Assembly: GCA_018896315.1 (NCBI GenBank)
Contig: JAHIMV010000093.1
Coordinates: forward strand, 1-5,990
Length of the DNA: 5,990 nt
Source of the DNA: Patescibacteria group bacterium
GTDB taxonomy: Bacteria > Patescibacteriota > Patescibacteriia > UBA2591 > UBA6264
Direction of reading: 5' to 3'
In this document: one piece after another, positions 1-4,902 of the stretch
How positions within the stretch are numbered: position 1 is the first letter of the stretch
How the letters are laid out: every line of letters begins with the position of its first letter
Translations under genes and position numbers: made by a program
The notes under the pieces: generated by a model
What the model saw: only the letters and a program-made list of their open reading frames with translations
Databases searched by the model: none
What the model was told of the DNA's origin: nothing

Positions 1-699
1 CAAACAGAGGATTTTCCTATTGGAGATATTCCAGAAGAATCTGAAATAGAAGAAGCTATTATTCAAGATTTTTCTTTAGAATTAAAAGAATCAGTTGATT
101 TGTCAGTTCCTTTTATTGTCCAAGCCCCGTTTGCTGAGTGGGACGAATTACATAAAGAAGCATGCGAAGAAGCAGTCTTAATTATTGCTAATGCCTGGTT
201 AAATAATCAAGAATTAACCAAAGAACAAGTAGAAGAGCAAATTTTAGCCTCAGTTAAATGGCAACAAGACAACTGGGGAGGTCATTATGATTTAAACGTT
301 TCAGAAACGGTTAAATTAGCTAATCAATATTTTGGCATAGAAAAAATATATATTACAAATGTAGATAGCATAGATAATATTAAATATGAATTAAGCAAGG
401 GCAACATTGTTATTGTCCCTACTGCCGGTCAGTTATTGGAAAATCCATATTATCAACAACCAGGACCACCATATCATATGTTGGTTGCCAAGGGATATAA
501 CAAAAAAGGAATCATCACTAATGATCCAGGAACACGCTTAGGAGCAGATTTTATATACTCAGACGATATCTTTTTTAAAGCAATTCATGACTGGCCCTTT
601 TCTTTAGATGAAATAAAGTTTCTTTCCAACGACGAAAAAGCAGAAGAAGTTAGGTTACAGGGAGAAAAAGTTATGATTGTGGTAGAAAAAGAGCAGTAA
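1..699 (+). CDS. C39-like cysteine peptidase (5'-truncated by window edge)
   Basis: The frame is open from base 1, so the gene begins upstream; a TTG at 100 is in frame but is probably an internal Leu codon. 232 residues are visible. The fold resembles the C39-like (Peptidase_C39_2) papain-type family: a VPFIVQAPF strand with a Gln (about residue 41) suited to the oxyanion hole, then EACEEA with the likely nucleophile Cys55, a PPYHMLVAKGY segment with the likely catalytic His159, and NDPGT with Asn174/Asp175 as the third catalytic position. The residues before about 33 are acidic (many Glu/Asp/Ile) and look like a linker following an N-terminal membrane anchor or signal that would lie outside the window; this is inferred. 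Family members hydrolyse peptide bonds, but the substrate is unknown. It ends in TAA at 697-699 and is followed by a terminator, so it is probably the last gene of its transcript. Confidence 0.85.
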   Translation, partial: QTEDFPIGDIPEESEIEEAIIQDFSLELKESVDLSVPFIVQAPFAEWDELHKEACEEAVLIIANAWLNNQELTKEQVEEQILASVKWQQDNWGGHYDLNVSETVKLANQYFGIEKIYITNVDSIDNIKYELSKGNIVIVPTAGQLLENPYYQQPGPPYHMLVAKGYNKKGIITNDPGTRLGADFIYSDDIFFKAIHDWPFSLDEIKFLSNDEKAEEVRLQGEKVMIVVEKEQ

Positions 700-700
700 A

Positions 701-840
701 ATGTTTACCCATGTTTCGAGTCCGTTTTTCGGAGCCATCCTTCGCCAAGGCTATGGAATGGCTTTAGCCAACCTAGTACGAGGTTCGTTTGTCTGCCTCT
801 GGAGGGAGAAGACCGACGTCTGTCAAAAACCACCTAAAAC
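701..840 (+). other. Hairpin-rich segment after the C39-like gene
   Basis: This non-coding stretch is richer in GC than its surroundings and packed with short inverted repeats: TCCG/CGGA (721-724 with 730-733, T5 loop), GCCAT/ATGGC (734-738 with 758-762), AACCT/AGGTT (770-774 with 781-785), GTCT/AGAC (791-794 with 810-813) enclosing CCTC/GAGG (796-799 with 802-805), and the palindrome GACGTC (815-820). It begins directly after the stop codon and runs into the intrinsic terminator. It could be a structured 3' UTR, a small RNA, or a decayed palindromic repeat of the kind scattered through CPR genomes. I do not recognise it as tmRNA, tRNA or another known RNA. Confidence 0.4.
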
Positions 841-842
841 AT

Positions 843-871
843 AAAAATATCTCAATGTGAGATGTTTTTTA
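843..871 (+). terminator. Rho-independent terminator
   Basis: The stem ATCTCA (849-854) pairs perfectly with TGAGAT (858-863) across an ATG loop. A T/G wobble and A-T pairs extend it outward, and TTTTTT at 865-870 follows after one base. It would end transcription of the C39-like gene and the structured segment behind it. Confidence 0.75.
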
Positions 872-894
872 TTTATCTAAAAAGGTGCTATAAT
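866..894 (+). promoter_or_regulatory. Extended -10 promoter for the small HDxxH gene
   Basis: TGCTATAAT at 886-894 is a perfect -10 hexamer (889-894) with the extended TGn element. The -35 position 17 bases upstream is only T-rich (866-871) and overlaps the terminator's T-tract. The expected start near 901 would give a leader of about 115 bases that includes the GC-rich palindrome. Two further TATAAT hexamers (975-980 and 1002-1007) lie closer to the gene and could serve instead. Confidence 0.5.
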
Positions 895-934
895 TAAAAT
901 ACTATAATTTCTATAGAATAATATTTAATTTTAA

Positions 935-972
935 GGTCCCGCCTACGGCGGGCAGGTCTGCGAAGCCAGGTT
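935..972. repeat. GC-rich palindromic repeat
   Basis: A GC-rich island in AT-rich DNA. CCCGCC (938-943) pairs with GGCGGG (947-952) over a TAC loop, followed by a GCAGG / TCTGCGAAG / CCAGGTT stretch. Its building blocks (CCTGCC, CTGCGAAG, and AACCTG at one end on the minus strand) recur at 1427-1463 and 4541-4580. It looks like one member of a dispersed palindromic element family and has no coding potential. Confidence 0.6.
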
Positions 973-1017
973 CTTATAATAAAAACAAGTTAAATATTTT
1001 GTATAATAACGAGTTAT

Positions 1018-1362
1018 ATGCCATTTTTATTTAAGTTAATTCAAGTTAAGATGAGACAACCAAAAATATATTATATTCGTTGGGTCTTGCCACCATATCG
1101 GGCGATGACAATACCACCGTTTGGAATATTTATAAAAAAGAGATATCGGGATAATCAAAAAATATTAAACCACGATATGGTGCATTGGAAACAATATCAA
1201 AAAATGGGGTTGTTTATGTTTTATTTTAGATATTTTAAACAGTTTTTTGTTTACGGATATGATAAAATGCCAATGGAAATAGAGGCTAGATATGAGGAAG
1301 ATAGATATACTAAAAAACATTATTCAGAAGTGTATCATAACTCAAACAAAAACAGCATATAA
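1018..1362 (+). CDS. Small zincin-like protein with HDxxH motif, function unknown
   Basis: 114 residues. The middle carries NHDMVHWKQYQ (residues 51-61), in which His52 and His56 are spaced as in the HExxH zinc motif of metallopeptidases but with Asp53 where Glu is usual. An aromatic, hydrophobic stretch follows (about 63-80), then PMEIEAR (85-91), in which Glu87 or Glu89 could be the third metal ligand. This order (HxxxH, aromatic helix, P-x-E-I-E-A) resembles small putative gluzincin-like proteins known only as hypothetical. The N-terminal third is basic and aromatic, without a clear signal peptide. The ATG at 1018 has only a weak GAG (1011-1013) as ribosome binding site, and its TATAAT-rich upstream region suits an independent gene. 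The TAA is at 1360-1362. Metal binding and catalysis are inferred. Confidence 0.65.
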   Translation: MPFLFKLIQVKMRQPKIYYIRWVLPPYRAMTIPPFGIFIKKRYRDNQKILNHDMVHWKQYQKMGLFMFYFRYFKQFFVYGYDKMPMEIEARYEEDRYTKKHYSEVYHNSNKNSI

Positions 1363-1426
1363 CGCTGTGTATGAAGTAAAATTTTTTTCATTTATTTTTT
1401 ATATTATCTCATTTTGTTTATTTAAA

Positions 1427-1534
1427 ACCCTGCCGGCAAACAGGCCTGCCTGCGCAAGCAGGTTCGAATATTCCTCCATGTCGGCTGACAAGTCACGCCA
1501 AAGGGCTGACAGGCTGTTCCGCTTAGGGAGGGAT
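1427..1534. repeat. Composite GC-rich palindromic block
   Basis: The left part contains the self-complementary octamers TGCCGGCA (1431-1438) and CAGGCCTG (1441-1448), then CCTGC-GCAA-GCAGG (1449-1462), a hairpin with a GNRA-type loop. The right part is enclosed by ATTCCTCC (1470-1477) pairing with GGAGGGAT (1527-1534), eight pairs including one wobble, and holds two direct copies of GGCTGACA (1483-1490 and 1504-1511). The left part shares elements with the palindromes at 935-972 and 4541-4580. It looks like nested or adjacent dispersed repeats. Confidence 0.55.
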
Positions 1535-1553
1535 ACTAGTTATTTTTAACGAT

Positions 1554-1580
1554 AAATGGCGATCAGATAGCCGCCATTTT
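1554..1580. terminator. Weak terminator-like hairpin
   Basis: AAATGGCG (1554-1561) pairs with CGCCATTT (1572-1579), eight perfect pairs over a 10-base loop. On the plus strand the hairpin ends in only a short T-run; on the minus strand it is followed by ATCGTTAAAAA, so no strong U-tract exists either way. It lies between convergent genes, where a two-way terminator would be expected, but it could also be one more palindromic repeat. Confidence 0.4.
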
Positions 1581-1630
1581 GTATGGTGTTTAGTAATAAC
1601 CTTACAAATCTCCTGAATGGAAAGCGTCCC

Positions 1631-1653
1631 AGAAAAGTTCTCCCTGAAGAGAA
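1631..1653 (-). terminator. Possible terminator of the PBP gene
   Basis: Just past the PBP stop on the minus strand, TTCTC (1653-1649) and GAGAA (1642-1638) form a five-pair stem over a six-base loop, followed by CTTTTCT. Both the stem and the T-tract are marginal; position is the main argument. Confidence 0.3.
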
Positions 1654-1674
1654 TTTTGTTAATTGTGGAAAAGC

Positions 1675-4605
1675 TTATATTATTTCAATATTTATTTCTT
1701 CACCGATTAACGTTTTGTTATTAATGTCAACTATTTCTGTCCAAAGTTTGTATTCCCCTTTATTAGCCATATTCCAATTAAAGGTTATTCTTCCACTTGC
1801 TTCTGGGTTAAAAATAGTGCCAATCAAAGAGGTTTGTAATGTAGTTAGGTTTTGAGCAAAAAATCTAATCATTTTTATTTTTAAAGCAGGAGCTAACACG
1901 CTTAAATTTAAAGGAAAGTCTTTTTGTAAAACAATATCATTATCGTCAAGATTTAACCAGGAAATATTTTGATCAAATGTTTTATCTGTAATAACCCAGA
2001 TTTCCTGACTTTTACTATTATCAATGTCATCAAAGACACTAACTCTAATTTTATGTTCTCCTAAGTCAAGGCCGGCAAAATTAATAAAACATTCAGATAA
2101 AGAGTCATTAGGAACATTTTCAAGAGAAATTGAGTCTATGGGAATATTATCAACATAGCAGATTAATTTACTAATTTTTCTAGGGGCGGTAGCTGTTAAT
2201 TTAACTGATAAAATTTGAGAATCAACTGTCGTTCCGTTTTGCGGTGAAATGATTGATAAACTTGGTTGATTTGCTGGAACATGTAAATCATCATATTCTG
2301 TTGGAGGGATTTCTATTTTAATTTTATCTCCATTTTCTTTGCTTAGTTTTTCTAACCAATCTTTTATTCCCTTTTGCCAGCGTTCATATTGGGGATCAAG
2401 ACTGGGATTTTCAGGGACTGGGCCTCGAGGGTTATTTTTATCTACATAATAGAGAATGGGATAATATTTTTTAAACGTTTTTTTTATTATTTGTGAATCA
2501 GGAGTTAAATCAGTAGCTAATTTGCCAGAGGTTTTATCAACTTCAAGAGTAATTTCACTTGGCATTTGTCCTTTAAGGATAGGCTTATCAACAATAATTG
2601 GTTCTGGGGGAGTAAATTCTTTTGCTGGAGTATTGATTAAGGATTTTGCCATAAATTCTTGCCAAATAGGAGCGGCAACATTAGAACCGTCTGCTTTATC
2701 CGCCATTGCTTCGTTGCGGCTATTGCCAACCCAGACGCCAGCCACTAAATCAGGAGTATAGCCGATTGTCCAGGCGTCACGAAAATTATTAGTTGTTCCA
2801 GTCTTAGCGGCTACCGGGCGATCAGGGAGTGTTAAATAATTATTTTCACCGAAAACAAAAGCGCGGGATTGATTGTCAGAAAGGATATTGTTAATAAGGC
2901 GGGTAATTTGAGGTTCAATAGCTCTTTGGGGAATAAAAAGCTCGGGATTGTTTTCTTCAAGAATTTTTCCTGAAGCATCTTCTACTTTAAGAATGCAAGT
3001 AGTAGGGATTTTTTCTCCTTCTCTAGCAAAAATACCAAAAGCGGCTACATGTTCAAGAAGTTTAACCTCGCCCCCGCCTAAAACAAGAGATAGTCCGTAA
3101 CGACTCTTATCAACTAAAGTAGTATAGCCCATTCTTTGAGCTAAATTTAAAGCATTATCTATACCGGTTAAATAAAGGGTTTTAACCCCAGAAACATTTA
3201 AAGACCCAGCCAAAGCTTGACGAATGGTTACCGGCCCATAAAATTCTTCATTATAATTCTGAGGAATATATTCTTCATCATCTATCCCGCTTGGGCCAAA
3301 GCTTGTCTCTACATCAAAAAGAATTGTGTCAGGAGTATAGCCTTTTTCAAAAGCTGCTGCATAAACAATTGGCTTAAAAGAAGAGCCTGGTTGGCGAAGA
3401 CGAGTAGCAACGTTGACCTGACCGTCAATTTCTTCATCAAAAAAGTTTTTTGAGCCAACCATAGCGAGAATTTGTCCTGTTTTGACGTCAATACTAACTA
3501 AAGCAGCATTAGTCGCCTTAAAAATTTCTTCGTTTCTTTGAGCTTGGTTTTCAATTACTTTTTCAGCAATTTCTTGTTTATTTACATCAAGAGTGGTAAT
3601 AACTTTGAATCCACCTTGTTCAACAGAACGCTGACCATATTTTTCTGTTAAAAGTCCTTTAACATGCATGATAAAGTGAGGGGCAGTAATATTTTCATAA
3701 TGAGGAATAATTTTTTCCAAGGTGTTTATTTTTTTTGTTTGGTCAGCTAATTCTTGGGAAATATGCCCTTTATCAGCCATAACATCTAAAAGATAATTGC
3801 GGCGGAGGATTAATTCATCTTGATGATTACCTCGTGGGGAATAATAAGTGGGGGCTTTAACCATAGCAGCTAAAAGAGTACATTCATCAAGCCCTAAATT
3901 TTTAACTGATTTTCCAAAATAAATTTGACTGGCTGCTTCGGCTCCGTAAGCATTTGATCCATAAGGAATTTCATTAAAATACATTTGTAGAATTTTTTGT
4001 TTGGAATATTTTTTCTCTAGCTGATAGGCCAAAAGTAATTCTTTAATTTTTCGTCGCCAGGTTTTTTCAGTAGTTAAAAAGGCATTTTTAATAAATTGTT
4101 GAGTTAAGGTAGACGCTCCCTGAAACTTTCCTCCTTTCAAAATATCAACAATTATAGCGCGAGCAATTCCTTTAAGATCAAATCCAGGGTGAGTGAAGAA
4201 ATCTTGGTCTTCAGCCATTAATGTGGCATTGATTAAATTTTCAGGTATGTCTTCAAGTTCAACTAAACTCCTTCTTTCTTCTGCAAATATTTCGTATAAT
4301 ACTATTTTCTCAGTTCGATCATAAATTTTAGTGCTTTGGGCAACATTTCTTTGTAGAAGTTCTTCTGGGTCAGGTAATGTATAACTTAACCAAGCAAAAG
4401 TGCCAATCAATAAAACGCCAATTAATAAAATAAAAAAACCAAAAAAAATAAAAAAACTACGCAAAGAGTTTGTTTGATTTTTCTTTGTATTTTTAAAACG
4501 ACTTTTTATTTTAGTCTTTTCGCCAATTGGTCGGCTTTTCCAACCTGCCCGCTTTGTTCTGCGAAGCAATGCAGGCGGGGATGATTTTCTTTTTATATTT
4601 GCCAT
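1675..4605 (-). CDS. Class A penicillin-binding protein (transglycosylase/transpeptidase, PBP1A-like)
   Basis: 976 residues from the ATG at 4605. The protein polymerises lipid II into glycan strands and cross-links the peptides outside the cytoplasmic membrane. A basic cytoplasmic tail (1-48) leads into one membrane helix (about 49-74). The GT51 transglycosylase domain follows, with AEDQDFFTHPG (catalytic Glu132), GASTLTQQ (163-170) and a RKIKELLLA / QMYFNEIPYG region. The transpeptidase domain has SSFK (Ser408, Lys411), SLN (468-470) and KTGTT (from Lys601). A proline-rich linker with LYYVDKNNPRGP follows, then two probable Ig-like beta domains (about 780-872 and 880-976) that make it longer than typical PBP1A proteins. 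An in-frame GTG at 4659 would add 18 residues, but it lies in an inverted repeat arm and adds no conserved sequence. No strong Shine-Dalgarno sequence is seen. A palindromic repeat is translated near the N-terminus. All catalytic motifs are intact. Confidence 0.95.
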   Translation of the reverse strand: MANIKRKSSPPALLRRTKRAGWKSRPIGEKTKIKSRFKNTKKNQTNSLRSFFIFFGFFILLIGVLLIGTFAWLSYTLPDPEELLQRNVAQSTKIYDRTEKIVLYEIFAEERRSLVELEDIPENLINATLMAEDQDFFTHPGFDLKGIARAIIVDILKGGKFQGASTLTQQFIKNAFLTTEKTWRRKIKELLLAYQLEKKYSKQKILQMYFNEIPYGSNAYGAEAASQIYFGKSVKNLGLDECTLLAAMVKAPTYYSPRGNHQDELILRRNYLLDVMADKGHISQELADQTKKINTLEKIIPHYENITAPHFIMHVKGLLTEKYGQRSVEQGGFKVITTLDVNKQEIAEKVIENQAQRNEEIFKATNAALVSIDVKTGQILAMVGSKNFFDEEIDGQVNVATRLRQPGSSFKPIVYAAAFEKGYTPDTILFDVETSFGPSGIDDEEYIPQNYNEEFYGPVTIRQALAGSLNVSGVKTLYLTGIDNALNLAQRMGYTTLVDKSRYGLSLVLGGGEVKLLEHVAAFGIFAREGEKIPTTCILKVEDASGKILEENNPELFIPQRAIEPQITRLINNILSDNQSRAFVFGENNYLTLPDRPVAAKTGTTNNFRDAWTIGYTPDLVAGVWVGNSRNEAMADKADGSNVAAPIWQEFMAKSLINTPAKEFTPPEPIIVDKPILKGQMPSEITLEVDKTSGKLATDLTPDSQIIKKTFKKYYPILYYVDKNNPRGPVPENPSLDPQYERWQKGIKDWLEKLSKENGDKIKIEIPPTEYDDLHVPANQPSLSIISPQNGTTVDSQILSVKLTATAPRKISKLICYVDNIPIDSISLENVPNDSLSECFINFAGLDLGEHKIRVSVFDDIDNSKSQEIWVITDKTFDQNISWLNLDDNDIVLQKDFPLNLSVLAPALKIKMIRFFAQNLTTLQTSLIGTIFNPEASGRITFNWNMANKGEYKLWTEIVDINNKTLIGEEINIEII
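4541..4580. repeat. GC-rich palindromic repeat inside the PBP coding region
   Basis: This GC-rich island has CCTGCCCGC at one end, GCAGGCGGGG at the other and TGCGAAGCA between them, so several alternative hairpins are possible. It shares AACCTGCC, CTGCGAAG and GCAGGCGGG-type blocks with the intergenic palindromes at 935-972 and 1427-1463. It is read in frame as about residues 9-22 of the PBP (around PPALLRRTKRAG) in the unstructured cytoplasmic tail, where an insertion would be tolerated. Confidence 0.55.
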
Positions 4606-4676
4606 AAATCTCAAATTTTTAGAACAGGGTGAATAAAAATTTGTTAGATTTATGAGCACCCCGCCCTAATTTTACT

Positions 4677-4688
4677 ATTATATATAAT
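4677..4688. promoter_or_regulatory. Palindromic -10 element, candidate PBP promoter
   Basis: ATTATATATAAT is a perfect 12-base palindrome that gives TATAAT on both strands. On the minus strand (4682-4677) it would start PBP transcription near 4670, with a leader of about 65 bases before the ATG. On the plus strand (4683-4688) it could start a transcript into the structured gap. No good -35 hexamer stands at the right distance on either strand, so the call rests on the -10 and its position. Confidence 0.35.
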
Positions 4689-4727
4689 TTTTTAGTAAAA
4701 TATATTTTTGTTCTCTTTTTAATTTTC

Positions 4728-4775
4728 GCAGCAAAGTGTCCGAATAGGACCTCCGACAAAGTCGGAGTTTGCTGC
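4728..4775 (+). other. Predicted three-way-junction fold upstream of tyrS
   Basis: The outer stem GCAGCAAA (4728-4735) pairs with TTTGCTGC (4768-4775), eight perfect pairs. Inside it, GTCC/GGAC (4738-4741 with 4747-4750, GAATA loop) and CTCCGAC/GTCGGAG (4751-4757 with 4761-4767, AAA loop) form two hairpins. The second abuts both its neighbours with no unpaired base, so the helices could stack. It may be a structured RNA leader or small RNA, or a complex palindromic repeat. No known riboswitch motif was recognised. Confidence 0.5.
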
Positions 4776-4777
4776 CT

Positions 4778-4804
4778 CAGCCCTACCCCGTAAAATTAGG
4801 GCTG
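4778..4804 (+). other. Hairpin that competes with the long inverted repeat
   Basis: CAGCCCTA (4778-4785) pairs with TAGGGCTG (4797-4804), eight perfect pairs over an 11-base loop. The 3' arm is also most of the right arm of the 4658-4808 inverted repeat, so local and long-range pairings exclude each other. Confidence 0.5.
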
Positions 4805-4850
4805 GGGTTACCAAGTATAAGTATTGAAGTCATTATATCAAAAAGGGGAC

Positions 4851-4886
4851 AAAAATTCAAGATGCACTTGATTTTTTTATTTTTTT
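4851..4886 (+). terminator. Intrinsic terminator just upstream of tyrS
   Basis: TCAAG (4857-4861) and CTTGA (4867-4871) pair over an ATGCA loop and are followed by T7, A, T7 (4872-4886). Upstream A5 can pair with the T-run across one mismatch. No plus-strand coding gene precedes it, since the upstream PBP is on the other strand. It must therefore end a non-coding transcript, attenuate a longer tyrS transcript, or block read-through antisense to the PBP gene. Confidence 0.6.
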
Positions 4887-4896
4887 GTTTTAAAAT
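4868..4896 (+). promoter_or_regulatory. tyrS: Promoter for tyrS, probably leaderless
   Basis: TTGATT (4868-4873) and TAAAAT (4891-4896) are separated by exactly 17 bases. The -10 ends six bases before the ATG at 4903, so transcription would begin at or within a few bases of the start codon. No real Shine-Dalgarno sequence is present (only AGAAG at 4897-4901). The -35 overlaps the 3' arm of the terminator hairpin. Confidence 0.5.
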
Positions 4897-4902
4897 AGAA
4901 GC

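Larger units (their letters stand above)
1363..1674. other. Intergenic gap between convergent genes, no supported gene
   Basis: No convincing gene on either strand. An open frame across 1292-1549 (+) overlaps the end of the upstream gene and runs through the palindromic block, and another (1583-1855, +) lies mostly antisense to the PBP gene; neither has a protein-like composition. The gap holds an AT-rich tract (1381-1425), a GC-rich palindromic block and two hairpins, described separately. A T7 tract at 1382-1388 lies some 14 bases past a small ACAGC/GCTGT hairpin (1352-1368) that overlaps the stop codon of the upstream gene. Confidence 0.6.
4658..4808. repeat. Inverted repeat enclosing about 150 bp between PBP and tyrS
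   Basis: The left arm ACCCC+GCCCTAATTTTAC (4658-4675) is the reverse complement of GTAAAATTAGGGC (4790-4802) plus GGGGT (4804-4808), with T4803 as a single bulge: 18 paired positions. I see no target-site duplication outside the arms and no open frame inside. It may be a small non-autonomous element, or a long-range RNA or DNA pairing that covers the divergent promoters. Confidence 0.6.

Noticed and set aside
100..102. TTG as the start of the C39-like gene
   Set aside because: The same frame stays open to base 1 with plausible protein sequence, so the real start is upstream.
1352..1388. Terminator after the HDxxH gene (ACAGC/GCTGT, then T7)
   Set aside because: The stem has only five pairs and overlaps the stop codon, and the T-run is about 14 bases away.
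1455..1480. tRNA T-loop-like GGTTCGAAT
   Set aside because: The flanking arms do not pair as a T stem, and no acceptor, D or anticodon arm is present.
1292..1549. Open frame of 85 codons on the plus strand
   Set aside because: It overlaps the end of the HDxxH gene in another frame and crosses the GC-rich palindromes, with no protein-like pattern and no ribosome binding site.
1583..1855. Open frame of 90 codons on the plus strand
   Set aside because: Most of it is antisense to the PBP 3' end, and its sequence has no recognisable features.
2522..3491. Several short frames within the PBP gene on both strands
   Set aside because: They lie in other frames of a clearly conserved coding region.
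4657..4659. GTG as the PBP start
   Set aside because: The extra 18 residues show no conserved feature and the codon lies in the inverted repeat arm; the ATG at 4605 begins a typical basic cytoplasmic tail.
4657..4902. T-box riboswitch ahead of tyrS
   Set aside because: No T-box consensus (UGGNACCGCG-like) or matching antiterminator is visible; GGTTACC near 4806-4812 is too weak a match.
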